The notes beneath the pieces are model-generated. The model did not search any database. It was not told where the DNA came from and saw only the letters and a list, made by a program, of their open reading frames with translations. This document shows, one piece after another, positions 43,803-52,877 of a stretch of 64,000 nt of DNA; the first letter of the stretch is position 1; the number at the start of each line of letters is the position of its first letter. The stretch lies in the NCBI GenBank assembly GCA_964598535.1, contig CAZRCI010000017.1, positions 1-64,000 of the forward strand, written 5' to 3'. This DNA is from JALHMI01 sp964598535. GTDB taxonomy: Bacteria; Planctomycetota; Planctomycetia; Pirellulales; PALSA-1355. The translations under genes were made by a program, and so were the position numbers.

Positions 43803-44150
43803 TTGTCAGCGCTGTGCTTGTCGTTTGCGCTTATGCAGGTGATGGGCTGCGCGAGTATCGAGCCACCGCCGATTTTGCATCCTGGCACGGCCCAGATGCA
43901 GCGTGATCGGGCGGAACAGTTCGATCCGTTTCCGCTGCCGGAGCTGGGCCCTCCGACCGAGGCCCGTCCTCGCGGATTCTTGCTGCCGCAGCCGGACACC
44001 GAGCGGATGCAGAACGCCGAGACCTATTTCGACCGATTTCGGCAGTCTCCGCCGCCGGGGGTTTATCGGCCGCCACGCGGCACGCCCGCCGGCGCGATTC
44101 CGATCACCCCGCTACCGATGTATCAGACCTCGCCGGTTTTTGTGCCGTAG
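43803..44150 (+). CDS. Small proline-rich lipoprotein
   Basis: 115 residues. The only usable start is TTG 43803, with a weak ribosome binding site. It opens with a short hydrophobic segment and the lipobox-like QVMGC, with Cys at residue 16, so a lipid-anchored protein is likely. The mature part is rich in proline (EPPPILHPG, PPPGVYRPPRGTP) and probably disordered. No known family. A TATAAT promoter-like sequence about 100 bp upstream supports a real gene. Confidence 0.55.
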   Translation: MSALCLSFALMQVMGCASIEPPPILHPGTAQMQRDRAEQFDPFPLPELGPPTEARPRGFLLPQPDTERMQNAETYFDRFRQSPPPGVYRPPRGTPAGAIPITPLPMYQTSPVFVP

Positions 44151-44291
44151 AATTCAGGGGTTTTCCGGCGCCTCCCGGAGCGAATGGTCCCCCCGCTCGC
44201 GCTTTCGGCGCGGTATGATTGCACGTTTGGCCGTTGGGAGGCGCTGTCTCCGAGGCCGCTCCCTCGTTCCCTCGAATTGAAAAGACCAACG

Positions 44292-45263
44292 ATGCCTCGC
44301 CCGCGTAAAACCGCTACCGACCCGACCGCCGCTGAGCAGCCAGGCGGGATGCGCTTGCAGAAGCTCCTGGCCGCGGCCGGACTAGGCAGCCGGCGCCAAT
44401 GCGAAGAGCTGATCCTTACCGGACGCGTGGAGGTTGATCGTCAGGTCATCACCGAGTTGGGCGCCAAGGCCGATCCCGCCTCGCAAGAGATTCGCGTCGA
44501 CGGCGTGAAGCTGCCCAAGACGCGGCTCGTTTATTTCATGGTCAATAAGCCGCCGGGCATCCTCTCGACCAGCGCGGATCCCTCGGGCCGACCGCGCGTA
44601 ATCGACCTGGTGCCCTACGACGGCCGCGTGTTCACGGTGGGCCGGCTCGACAAATCGAGCGAAGGGTTAATCCTGGTTACGAACGATGGCGACCTGGCCG
44701 ACCGGCTCACGCATCCGCGTTACGGTGTAGACAAGACGTATCGCGTGGAAGTGGCCGGCATGCTCGAACGCAAAGACCTTGCGCCGCTACTCAAGGGCAT
44801 TCATCTGGCCGAAGGCATGGCCCGCGCCGTGGCGGCCCGCGTCATCAGGCATTACAAGCAGAGCACGCTGCTGGAGATCGTGCTCAGCGAAGGACGCAAT
44901 CGTGAAGTGCGGCGCATCCTGGCACGCATCGGTCACAAGGTGGAACGGCTGCAACGGGTGGCCATTGGGCCGTTGCGGATGGGCGAGCTTCCTCTGGGCG
45001 CGTCGCGCCCGCTCGAACGCGACGAACTCAAACGCTTGAAGCAGGCCGCCCGTGGCGGTCCAAAGTCGCGCAAACCCAAGGCCAAGCGGGGCGCGGCCAA
45101 GCCGGCCAAGAAGCTCAAGCCGCAGGCGCCCGCGCGTACGATCATCGGCGGCGATGCCGGGGCCGCCAAGCCGCGCAAGTTTGCCGCCGGTAAGTCGCGC
45201 CCGCCGAAGAATCCACGCGTTGCGGGCAAAGGCGGGAAGGCCCCTCGACCGCAGCGCGGTTAG
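44292..45263 (+). CDS. 23S/16S rRNA pseudouridine synthase (RsuA/RluB family) with long basic tail
   Basis: 323 residues from the ATG at 44292. N-terminal S4 RNA-binding domain (MRLQKLLAAAGLGSRRQCEELI), then the catalytic domain with VNKPPGILSTSADP, GRLDKSSEGLIL (catalytic Asp in GRLD), LSEGRNREVRRI and a tail of about 75 residues very rich in Lys, Arg, Pro and Ala, which should bind RNA unspecifically. Most similar by pattern to RluB (position 2605 of 23S) or RsuA; which one cannot be told by eye. Intracellular, acts in ribosome assembly. Confidence 0.9.
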   Translation: MPRPRKTATDPTAAEQPGGMRLQKLLAAAGLGSRRQCEELILTGRVEVDRQVITELGAKADPASQEIRVDGVKLPKTRLVYFMVNKPPGILSTSADPSGRPRVIDLVPYDGRVFTVGRLDKSSEGLILVTNDGDLADRLTHPRYGVDKTYRVEVAGMLERKDLAPLLKGIHLAEGMARAVAARVIRHYKQSTLLEIVLSEGRNREVRRILARIGHKVERLQRVAIGPLRMGELPLGASRPLERDELKRLKQAARGGPKSRKPKAKRGAAKPAKKLKPQAPARTIIGGDAGAAKPRKFAAGKSRPPKNPRVAGKGGKAPRPQRG

Positions 45264-45366
45264 CGGCCAGCTTCTCCGCGATGGTCGCCCTTGCTGCCGG
45301 TCATTGGCAAGCACCGCCTTGAGCGATAGGATGGCCGCAGTCGCTACCCCCCTCGCCCTCAGTTCG

Positions 45367-45390
45367 AAAAAAGGTTCCTGACACCTTTTC
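45367..45390. repeat. REP-like motif with GGTTCCTGACACC core
   Basis: 24 bp directly before pyrK. The ends form an inverted repeat (AAAAGGT/ACCTTTT) around TCCTGAC. Its core GGTTCCTG recurs, as an inverted pair, in the terminator at 52805-52849. From memory this sequence is widespread in planctomycete intergenic DNA. Confidence 0.6.
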
Positions 45391-45394
45391 TGCT

Positions 45395-46264
45395 ATGGCC
45401 AATCCCTTGCATGCTGCCCATTATGCCGATCGTGCCTGTACCCAACGGGTGCGCATCGTGGAGAACGTGCGGCTGGCGCGCGACACGTACCGCGTTCGCT
45501 TCGAGTGTCCCGCCTTGGCACGGCGGATCGTGCCGGGGCAGTTCGTGATGCTCAAGATCGCGGGCCTCAACGATCCGCTGCTGGGCCGACCGCTTGCCCT
45601 TTACGACACGGTGCTCGGTCCAGACGGTGAAGCGATTGGAATCGATGTCGTGTACCTGGTGCTCGGCAAAATGACCCGCCGACTGTCGGCGATGGCGCCG
45701 GGCCAGGAATTGGACGTTTGGGGACCGCTGGGGAACGGATTTCCGCCGCAGAAGACCGGACATCTGGTGATGGTTGCCGGGGGTATCGGACAGACGCCGT
45801 TTCCGGCGCTCGCCCGCGAACATCTGGGCCAAGGTACTTATGGCGAGCCGCGCCGCGCGGTCGCGCCCGTGGACAAGGTCACGCTCTGCTACGGGGCTCG
45901 TACGGCCGACTACTTGGCCGGGCTCGAGGATTTCAAGCGGTTGGGCATCGAGCTACACATCAGCACGGATGACGGCTCTGCGGGACATCACGGTCTGGTG
46001 ACGGATCTGCTCAAGCAAGTGCTCGCGGCGGCTCAAGGGCCGCGGATCGTGTGTTGCGGCCCGGAACCGATGATGGAGGCCGTGGCCCATATCGCCGCCG
46101 AGCAGGGCGTGCCGTGCCAGGTATCGCTCGAAACGCCGATGGCCTGCGGCATCGGTATCTGCTTTAGCTGCGTGGCCAAGGTACGCGATGAAAGCGGCGA
46201 CTGGGACTATCGCCGGACGTGCGTCGAGGGGCCGATCTTCGACGCCGAGCGGATCGTGTGGTAA
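45395..46264 (+). CDS. pyrK: Dihydroorotate dehydrogenase electron-transfer subunit (PyrK-like)
   Basis: 289 residues. FAD domain with PGQFVMLKI and LLGRPLALYD, then NAD-binding VMVAGGIGQTPF and CCGPEPMMEA, then four cysteines of a 2Fe-2S cluster (ACGIGICFSCVAKV and RRTCVEGP). It passes electrons from DHOD (PyrD 1B) to NAD. pyrD is not adjacent. The same architecture serves other ferredoxin-type reductases, but the Fe-S spacing fits PyrK. The ATG at 45395 lies 5 bp after a REP-like motif. Confidence 0.9.
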   Translation: MANPLHAAHYADRACTQRVRIVENVRLARDTYRVRFECPALARRIVPGQFVMLKIAGLNDPLLGRPLALYDTVLGPDGEAIGIDVVYLVLGKMTRRLSAMAPGQELDVWGPLGNGFPPQKTGHLVMVAGGIGQTPFPALAREHLGQGTYGEPRRAVAPVDKVTLCYGARTADYLAGLEDFKRLGIELHISTDDGSAGHHGLVTDLLKQVLAAAQGPRIVCCGPEPMMEAVAHIAAEQGVPCQVSLETPMACGIGICFSCVAKVRDESGDWDYRRTCVEGPIFDAERIVW

Positions 46265-46389
46265 CGCCGCGCGCCGAGTGGCGTAACGTAGCGGGGATCG
46301 AAGTAGCGGGAGATTACCGTGGGCAAATGCCGGCCCAGGTGCCCGCTGGCGAAAAAGGGGTGGGCGGCGAATAGAGAGGCGCTTGATCG

Positions 46390-46432
46390 GACAAAAACGA
46401 ACAGGACGCCCCGCCGGATGGCTGGCGTCCTG
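46390..46432 (-). terminator. Terminator downstream of rpsT (minus strand)
   Basis: A 9-bp stem (46402-46410/46424-46432) is followed on the minus strand by a T-run (46393-46397). It lies about 120 nt past the rpsT stop. Confidence 0.5.
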
Positions 46433-46553
46433 GGGGTGATCTTGTCGCGGTGAGCCCGATCGAGGTCCGGTTCGCCGACTGGGTTGCAGGGCCCGGCCGG
46501 CGAGAGCAGAAACCAATTGGCAGCAGCAGGGCTGGCGGTGCGTGGCCCCCCGA

Positions 46554-46823
46554 CTACTTGCCTTTGACCGCTTTGACTGCGGCCGAGAGTCGCGACTTTA
46601 CGCGGGCGGCCAGGTTTGCGTGCACGACGCCCGCGGCAGCCGCCTTGTCGACGCGTTTGGCAGCCAGGCGCAGCTCGGTTTCGGCCGTGGCGACGTCGCC
46701 GGCGGCGATCGCTTCGCGCACCTTGCGGATTTGCGTCTTCACGGCGCTTTTGACAGAGCGGTTGCGAGTGCGGCGGACGGCGTCCTGGCGGAGGCGTTTT
46801 TTGGCGCTTTTGGTATTCGGCAT
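46554..46823 (-). CDS. rpsT: 30S ribosomal protein S20
   Basis: 89 residues, normal length. Basic, all-helical; typical start PNTKSAKKRLRQDAVRRTRNRSVKSAVKT and end HANLAARVKSRLSAAVKAV. S20 binds the 16S rRNA early in assembly. Monocistronic by position, downstream of the TPR gene on the same strand, 94 bp away. Confidence 0.95.
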   Translation of the reverse strand: MPNTKSAKKRLRQDAVRRTRNRSVKSAVKTQIRKVREAIAAGDVATAETELRLAAKRVDKAAAAGVVHANLAARVKSRLSAAVKAVKGK

Positions 46824-46917
46824 GGGAGCGAGTAAGGGTTCAAAAATCGAAGGTAACAGATGCGGCCCGAGCGAAGGTACCCCCTAGTGAGGAGGGGTGT
46901 TTGTCGCGGCCGGCGAA

Positions 46918-48357
46918 TCACCCTTTATGACGAATCTTGGCAATCTTGTCCAGTAGTTGTGGGACGTCCTCGTAGCCGAATTCCAGCCCGGCCAGCTCGC
47001 TCAGGTATTTTTCCGCTCGATTCAGCTCCTCCATGCCGGGGCCGGTCTGTTTTTCCGCCAGCATTTTGCCGGCCAGGCCGAGCGATAGCTTCCCGGCCCG
47101 ATAGAGCCCCAGCTTGCGATCGTCGACCTCCCGGCTGTTGATCACCTCGAGGGCCGACTCGTAGTTCTGCATGGCCAGCTTGTACTGCTTGATCATCTGG
47201 AAGCATTCGCCCAGTTCGAGGTGGACTTTCCCCTTGGTTTTGGGGTCGCCCAGGGCGGCCTGAAACATTTTGATCGCTTCGCCGGTTTCGCCGGTCTTCT
47301 TGAGCCGCAGGGCCAGCTCGTACTTGAAGTTCAGCTTGTTCGGATACCGTTCGCTCCGGTTGCGGAAGTATTCGAGCTCGCGAGCCCGCAGTTCTTTCTT
47401 GAATTGGTTGAACAGATTTACCGCGTCGGCGGTGCGTTCTTTTTCGGCCTTCTTGCGGGCGATGTCGAGGTTGGCTCGGGCCGTGCGAAGCTGAGCGTCT
47501 TCGAGCCGTTCGCGAACGACCACGTCTCCGCCCGAGGCCTCGAGCGCCTTGGTCAGCGTTTGTTCGGCGTCGGTATGCCGCTCGTCGCGGGTGTAAAGAT
47601 CCGCCAGCTCGAAGTATTTGGAAATGTCGCCCGGATTCTTGGCCAGGTGCTTTTGCAGCTTTTGCTCGGGCGTGTACTTATTGTCGTCGCCGGTGATTTG
47701 CTCGAGTTTGTCGGCCCGGACGTCCTGGCCGCTTTCGGCTTCGTCGTACTTGCCCTTGGAGATCGTTTTTTCGATCGCCAGGTCGCCGAGCGCGCGGCTG
47801 GCTTCTTCGTCGCCGGGCTTGGCGACGATGACTCGATTCCAGCAGGCGATGGCCTGATCGAAGGCGCCTTGATCGGCGAGCGCGCGGCCGCACTTGCGGT
47901 TGATTTCCGCGTCCTTGGAGTTTACGTCGAGGGCCTGCTTGAGATAGGTGAGCTGCGCTTCGTTCAGGTTGAGCGCGCCGGCCGAATCGGCCATCGTAGT
48001 CAGTGTTGCGATGTCCCAGGGATTGAGCTTGAGGGCCTCCCAGCCTTTCTCGAGGACGGCTTTGTGGTCCTTGGACAGCGAGGATTTCTTGAGATTCGCC
48101 TGCGCGGCCATCTTGGCGCCCGCGCTCATCATACCGGCGCCTTTTTTGTTGTCGCCATACTTCTTGCCCAGGCAGGCGAGGTATGCCTTGATGTACAGCG
48201 CATTGGCCGGATCGCCTTTCACGCACATGTCGAACATTTGTTCGGCATATTCGAATTGGCCTTGCGTGGTGCTTTTGTTGGCCTGTTCAAAGCACTTCTG
48301 CAAGCGCCGACGCTTTTCGGGCGGGATCGGTTGTCGGCCTGGAGTTTCGTCAACCAT
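46918..48357 (-). CDS. TPR repeat protein, cytoplasmic, unknown function
   Basis: 479 residues from the ATG at 48357. No signal peptide or membrane segment. Residues 15-440 are degenerate TPR units, more irregular than those of the glycosyltransferase array (CFEQANKSTTQGQFEYAEQMFDMCV, EINRKCGRALADQGAFDQAIACW, KFELADLYTRDERHTDAEQTL, HLELGECFQMIKQYKLAMQNYESAL). The central 280-340 region is coiled and Lys/Glu-rich. A conserved planctomycete protein by my impression. Likely a scaffold. It ends 94 bp before rpsT. Confidence 0.8.
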   Translation of the reverse strand: MVDETPGRQPIPPEKRRRLQKCFEQANKSTTQGQFEYAEQMFDMCVKGDPANALYIKAYLACLGKKYGDNKKGAGMMSAGAKMAAQANLKKSSLSKDHKAVLEKGWEALKLNPWDIATLTTMADSAGALNLNEAQLTYLKQALDVNSKDAEINRKCGRALADQGAFDQAIACWNRVIVAKPGDEEASRALGDLAIEKTISKGKYDEAESGQDVRADKLEQITGDDNKYTPEQKLQKHLAKNPGDISKYFELADLYTRDERHTDAEQTLTKALEASGGDVVVRERLEDAQLRTARANLDIARKKAEKERTADAVNLFNQFKKELRARELEYFRNRSERYPNKLNFKYELALRLKKTGETGEAIKMFQAALGDPKTKGKVHLELGECFQMIKQYKLAMQNYESALEVINSREVDDRKLGLYRAGKLSLGLAGKMLAEKQTGPGMEELNRAEKYLSELAGLEFGYEDVPQLLDKIAKIRHKG

Positions 48358-48652
48358 CGAAAATTAATCGTGCGAAAAGTGGTGCCGTGTTGTCATGCCA
48401 GGAAACCGGCTGGCGCCCCATGCTCCGATTGCTGGGAGAACCTGTCGCTTCGGGACAGAAGTTCGCTTCCGGAGCGGCCTTAGTGCATTTGCCGGCAACC
48501 CTTTATTCTAGTCCCTGGGGGGGCGGGAAACAACGCACGCCGAATCGGACGAGCCGTGAGAATTCGTTGATTTCGCCGGGCTCCGCGGCTCTTGGCAATT
48601 CATTTGCGCCCACCCCTCGACGCCGTGCAAGCTTTGCCCCACCATAGAAGCC

Positions 48653-50158
48653 ATGACGCATTCGCAAGGCAAAGTGTTTTTGGTAGGCGGCGGGCCGGGC
48701 GATCCCGGCTTGCTTACGCTGCGCGGCGCCCAGTGCCTGCGGGCGGCCGACGTCGTGCTGTACGACTACCTGATCAACCCGCACGTGCTCGCGAACGCGC
48801 GGGAGTCGGCCCAGCTTATTTGTCTGGGGCGGCACGGCCGCGACCGCATTCTCTCGCAAGACGAAATCAACGCCGCGATGGTCGAACACGCCCGCTCGGG
48901 TAAGCAGGTCGTGCGGCTCAAAGGGGGCGATCCGATCGTCTTTGCCCGAATTGCCGAAGAGATCGCGGCGCTCGAAGCGGCCGGCCTGCCGTACGAAATC
49001 GTGCCGGGCATCACCGCGGCGCTCTCCGTCGGCAGTTACGCCGGCATTCCGCTCACGCAGGGCGATGCGGCCAGCGCCGTGGCGCTGGTCACGGGTCGCG
49101 AACGCGACGACAAGCCCGCGTCGCTCGACTACGCGGGGCTCGCCGAGTTTCCCGGCACGCTCGTGTTCTACATGGGCATCACGACCGCTCCCGCCTGGTC
49201 GGCCGCGCTCCTGGCCGCGGGAAAATCCGCGGAGACGCCCGTGGCCATCGTACGCCGGGTGTCGATGCCCGATCAGCAGACGATCCAATGTACGCTCGGC
49301 ACCGTGGTCGCGGAAATTCGCGCGCGCAAGTTGCGCCCGCCGGCAATGATCATCGTGGGTGAAGTCGCCCGAGCCGCGACGCTGCACGATTGGTTCGGCG
49401 AGCGGCCGCTGTTTGGCAAGCGCGTGCTTGTGACGCGCGCGGCCCATCAGGCGCCGGAACTGGTAACCCGACTTTGCGAGTTGGGGGCCGACGTGGTCGT
49501 GCAGCCGGCGATCGAAATCGCGCCGCCCGAGGACTGGTGCCCGGTTGACCTGGCAATTCAGAATTTGGCGAACTACGACTGGCTGGTGTTTTCCAGCTCG
49601 AACGGAGTACGTCGCTTTTTCGAGCGTTTGCTCGCGACGCGCGATCTGCGGGCGCTCGGCGGCCTGCGGATCGCCGCCATCGGACCGGGGAGTGCCGAGG
49701 AGCTGGCCCGGTATCATTTGCGCGCGGATCTCGTGCCCGAGGAATATCGCGCCGAGGCTCTGGCCAATTCGCTCCAGGAGGAAGCGGCGCGGGGCGCGCG
49801 GTTTTTGTTGCTTCGCGCGAGTCGAGGGCGCGAGGTGCTGGCCGAGCAGCTTGCGGGGCAGGGGGGGCACGTCGAGCAGGTGGTCGTTTACACGAGCCGC
49901 GATGTTGACGCCGCCGAGCCCGAGGTGCTGTCGCAGTTGGCCGAGGGCAAGATCGACTGGGTGACCGTGACCAGCTCGGCAATCGGCCGATCGCTGGTGC
50001 GACTGCTGGGCGACAATCTGCGTACCGCGCGGCTGGTATCGATCAGCCCGATCACCAGCGCGACGCTCTTGGAGTTGGGGCACCAAGCGAGCGCCGAAGC
50101 CCGGCAGTATACGATGTCGGGGCTGATCGCCGCGTTGTTGGCGGCCGAAGGGAAGTAG
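48653..50158 (+). CDS. cobA-hemD: Uroporphyrinogen-III C-methyltransferase / uroporphyrinogen-III synthase fusion
   Basis: 501 residues. Residues 1-245 are SUMT: VFLVGGGPGDPGLLTLRG (SAM-binding), YDYLINPHVL, VVRLKGGDPIVFARIAEE, GVTAALSVGSYAGIPLT-like, YMGITT. Residues about 255-500 are HemD: KRVLVTRAAHQAPELVTRLCELGADVV, FSSSNGVRRFFERL, AAIGPGSAEEL and DWVTVTSSAIGRSLVRLLG. One protein would close the tetrapyrrole ring and methylate it to precorrin-2, feeding siroheme or cobalamin, while uroporphyrinogen III can also go to heme. The fusion is common in Firmicutes and planctomycetes. Divergent from the TPR gene. Confidence 0.93.
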   Translation: MTHSQGKVFLVGGGPGDPGLLTLRGAQCLRAADVVLYDYLINPHVLANARESAQLICLGRHGRDRILSQDEINAAMVEHARSGKQVVRLKGGDPIVFARIAEEIAALEAAGLPYEIVPGITAALSVGSYAGIPLTQGDAASAVALVTGRERDDKPASLDYAGLAEFPGTLVFYMGITTAPAWSAALLAAGKSAETPVAIVRRVSMPDQQTIQCTLGTVVAEIRARKLRPPAMIIVGEVARAATLHDWFGERPLFGKRVLVTRAAHQAPELVTRLCELGADVVVQPAIEIAPPEDWCPVDLAIQNLANYDWLVFSSSNGVRRFFERLLATRDLRALGGLRIAAIGPGSAEELARYHLRADLVPEEYRAEALANSLQEEAARGARFLLLRASRGREVLAEQLAGQGGHVEQVVVYTSRDVDAAEPEVLSQLAEGKIDWVTVTSSAIGRSLVRLLGDNLRTARLVSISPITSATLLELGHQASAEARQYTMSGLIAALLAAEGK

Positions 50159-50305
50159 CCGAACGGTTTGGCGGTGTGGGAGTTGTGCGTGCTAGCACGT
50201 CGCTGCCATCAGTTTTTCATCGAGTGTCCGCCGCCGGAAAGCCGAAGCTAGGGATAGGTGCTGCCCGCCGCCTTCAGCTTCCCTCCTGCGGAGACCTCCC
50301 CCATC

Positions 50306-51085
50306 ATGAGCACTCGTCCGCTGCCCGCTGCGCTGTCGATTTCCATCGATCTCGAGCCCGATCACGTTGGTGGAAGCGTCACCGAGCAACGCGCGCTCGA
50401 TGACGTTTCGTTGGCGTTGGTGGAGCTGTGCGCTCGGCATCGGTTGCCGGCGACCTGGGGCGTGGCCGATCCGGCGGTCTCGGCCCTGCGCATTCGCATC
50501 GAGCGGCTGAGCGTGCGGCACGAACTGGCGATTCTGGGCGACACGAGTTGGGTCGGCGGCGTGGCCGGCCGCGGTCGCTTCGCGCGCGAGCTCGCGCGGC
50601 GCGTGACGCATGCCCGGAGCGAAGGAATTTCGATCACGAGTCTCGCGCTGCGCACGGAGCTGCCCGTCGAGCATGCGGACCTGGCGATCAAAGAGGGCAT
50701 TGTCGCGTTGCGGCAACCGTTGAGCGCGAACGGCGCGCGGCACGTGCAAAAGATCCGTTTTGGGCTGTGGGGTTTTAACGCGCAGGCAACCCTGCCTGGC
50801 GCGAGCCGCTGGCTGCCCGGCGGCGGCGGACTGCGCGGCGCGCGGCTGGCCGTCGATCGAGCGATCGCCGATCGCTCGCAAGCGCATCTGGCGATCGACG
50901 CCGCGCGGCTGGCCGAGCGGGGCGCTTCGAGCTTGCGACTCGTCGAACGCGCGCTTGCGCACGCTGCGCGACGCCGCGACGCCAACCTGATTCAAGTGCT
51001 CACGCTGGGAGCGATCGTCGCGCGGCTCTCGGGCGACAACGTCGCGCAGCAGCCTTCGCGTTCGATCTTACGGCCCGCGGCGTAG
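50306..51085 (+). CDS. Degenerate polysaccharide-deacetylase-like protein
   Basis: 259 residues from the ATG at 50306. The start looks like a NodB-type deacetylase barrel: ISIDLEPDHVGG (the SxDxD/metal-Asp region), then ALVELCARHRLPATWGVADP (like the usual ..HGVKATWF). The metal-binding HxxxH is not found (RHELAILGDTSW has only one histidine). No signal peptide. The second half is Ala/Arg-rich, with VEHADLAIKEGIVALRQP. It may be an inactive relative with a regulatory role; assignment is by pattern only. Confidence 0.6.
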   Translation: MSTRPLPAALSISIDLEPDHVGGSVTEQRALDDVSLALVELCARHRLPATWGVADPAVSALRIRIERLSVRHELAILGDTSWVGGVAGRGRFARELARRVTHARSEGISITSLALRTELPVEHADLAIKEGIVALRQPLSANGARHVQKIRFGLWGFNAQATLPGASRWLPGGGGLRGARLAVDRAIADRSQAHLAIDAARLAERGASSLRLVERALAHAARRRDANLIQVLTLGAIVARLSGDNVAQQPSRSILRPAA

Positions 51086-51129
51086 AACACCAGCCCGTTC
51101 GCGGGGCGCAAGCGGTTGTTTGGAGCGGG

Positions 51130-51312
51130 CTACGCGACTTCGCGATAGGTGGACCAGCTCATATAGGCGAGCATGGCGCCGCAGATCAGCAGCGCGATGT
51201 CCATCATGACGCTCGCGCGGCCGAACGGGATCTGGATCGCCAGATCGAGACCGAACATCAGGACCAACAGGCCAGCGACGGCCATGCCTGAAATGGCGAA
51301 CACCTTGGGCAT
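51130..51312 (-). CDS. Small two-TM membrane protein
   Basis: 60 residues from the ATG at 51312. Two hydrophobic segments (about 4-24, FAISGMAVAGLLVLMFGLDL, and 35-52, MMDIALLICGAMLAYMS) separated by a short loop. No recognised family. It converges with the gene at 50306 with 44 bp between stops. Size and clean TM pattern support a real gene. Confidence 0.65.
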   Translation of the reverse strand: MPKVFAISGMAVAGLLVLMFGLDLAIQIPFGRASVMMDIALLICGAMLAYMSWSTYREVA

Positions 51313-51654
51313 TTCTCTAGCGGTCCTGCAACGGGCGGTCAAGTAGCGTCAAAGCACACTAGTATAGTTCACGCGCAGAGTGGCGGGAACTACCGGTATT
51401 TCCGGTATACTCCGGGAGATCCGTACCTTCCGGACCACCGGTAGCCACGTCGGTTGCTCGATCGCGCAAGACGCGCGGCGGGGTCCGCTATCCTGGCGTC
51501 GACCGCGAGCCGAGATTCCTAGTGCAGCGTCCCCCGATTTACTCCGGCTGACGCGAAACGGCGCCAAATGCGCAAGCGGCTTGGCGTAAACAAGTAAGCT
51601 AATGCTCTCGCAAAACGCGAACCCGAAGATCAGGTGTTGCCGGAGCACTCGTGC
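51313..51654. other. Divergent intergenic region with CCGGTA-rich inverted repeat
   Basis: 342 bp between divergent genes with no reading frame I support. 51390-51444 has an 8-bp inverted repeat CTACCGGT/ACCGGTAG at its ends and repeated TCCGGTA/TTCCGG units inside, with TATACT at 51406. It may be an operator or hairpin controlling one or both neighbours. Confidence 0.4.
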
Positions 51655-52803
51655 ATGAACAATAGCCAAACGACCGCCCGTGCGTCTTGGGACGATTTCC
51701 GTCGGCAAATGCCCATTGCCGAGCGTTTTGCGTATTTCGATCACGCGGCCGTGGCTCCGCTGTCTCGCCCGGCCCAAGAGGCCGTCGCGCGCTGGGCGCA
51801 GCAGGCCGCGCACGAGGGAGACACGGTCTGGCCGCGGTGGGCCAAACGTGTCGAGGAGTGCCGCAAGCTCGCGGCCCAGATGCTCGCGGCCGATCCGGCC
51901 GAAGTGGCGCTCGTCCACAGCACCAGCGAAGGGATCGGGCTCGTGGCCGAGGGTTACCCCTGGCGAGAAGGCGACAATGTCGTGACGCTCGACAACGAGT
52001 TTCCCTCGAATCAGTATCCGTGGTTGAATCTCGCTTCGCGCGGCGTCGAGACGCGGCGCGTGCCGGCGGAGCAGGGCGGACGTGTTGACCTCGCCAAGCT
52101 CGACGCCGCGATCGACAGCCGCTCGCGGATTCTTTCGGTGAGCTGGGTGGGCTATGTCAGCGGGTGGCGGGCCGATCTCGACGAGCTCGTCGCGCTGGCC
52201 AAACGGCGCGGCGTATTGCTATTCGTCGACGCGATTCAAGGACTCGGCGTGTTTCCGCTCGATGTCCGGCAAACGCCTATCGACTTTCTCGCCGCCGACG
52301 GACACAAATGGATGCTGGGACCCGAGGGCGCGGGAATCTTCTATCTGCGCCGCGAGCATCTCGATTTGTTGCGGCCGATCGGCGTGGGTTGGCACAGCGT
52401 GGCGCATGCTTCGGACTACAGCCGGATCGAACTGAATTACAAGCCTACCGCCGCGCGCTATGAAGGCGGCACGCAAAACATGGTCGGTTTCCTGGGGCTG
52501 GCCGAAAGCCTGGAGCTGCTGGTCCATTACGGCCAGCGGGCGATTGGCGAGCGGATTCTCGCCCTGACGGACGCCTTGTGCGAGCGGCTCGCGGAGGCCG
52601 GCGCCAAACTCTACACGTTGCGCGACGGCGCGCACCGCTCGGGCATCGTCTCTTGCGAGCTACCAGGTCGCGACGCGCTCGAGATCAAGCAGCAACTGCT
52701 CCGCGCGGGCGTGGTCGCGAGCGCGCGGGGCGGGAAGCTTCGCCTGGCCACGCATTGCTACAACAACGAAGCCGACATCGAGCGGCTCATCGCCGCGCTG
52801 TAA
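51655..52803 (+). CDS. PLP-dependent aminotransferase class V (cysteine-desulfurase-like)
   Basis: 382 residues from the ATG at 51655. Fold type I, class V: DHAAVAPLSRPAQEA near the start, the PLP Asp/His region (SWVGYVSGWR..., FVDAIQGLGV) and the Schiff-base lysine in ADGHKWMLGPEGAG. The end (KLRLATHCYNNEADIERLIAAL) is typical of the selenocysteine-lyase/isopenicillin epimerase-like branch. The cysteine loop of IscS/SufS is not seen, so it is not clearly a desulfurase. Substrate unknown. It stands alone, followed at once by a REP-like terminator. Confidence 0.88.
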   Translation: MNNSQTTARASWDDFRRQMPIAERFAYFDHAAVAPLSRPAQEAVARWAQQAAHEGDTVWPRWAKRVEECRKLAAQMLAADPAEVALVHSTSEGIGLVAEGYPWREGDNVVTLDNEFPSNQYPWLNLASRGVETRRVPAEQGGRVDLAKLDAAIDSRSRILSVSWVGYVSGWRADLDELVALAKRRGVLLFVDAIQGLGVFPLDVRQTPIDFLAADGHKWMLGPEGAGIFYLRREHLDLLRPIGVGWHSVAHASDYSRIELNYKPTAARYEGGTQNMVGFLGLAESLELLVHYGQRAIGERILALTDALCERLAEAGAKLYTLRDGAHRSGIVSCELPGRDALEIKQQLLRAGVVASARGGKLRLATHCYNNEADIERLIAAL

Positions 52804-52804
52804 A

Positions 52805-52856
52805 ACAGGCGTCAGGAACCGGCTTCGCAAAGAGGTTCCTGGCGCCTGTATTTTTA
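52805..52856. terminator. Bidirectional terminator built of an inverted REP-like motif
   Basis: A 16-bp stem (52805-52820/52834-52849, one G-U pair) with core CAGGAACC/GGTTCCTG and loop 52821-52833. A T-run follows on the plus strand (52849-52855) and TTTTA on the minus strand. It starts next to the aminotransferase stop and lies before the convergent DUF1080 gene. The motif is related to 45367-45390. Confidence 0.8.
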
Positions 52857-52877
52857 GCCGGGTTCCGCGAACCGTTG

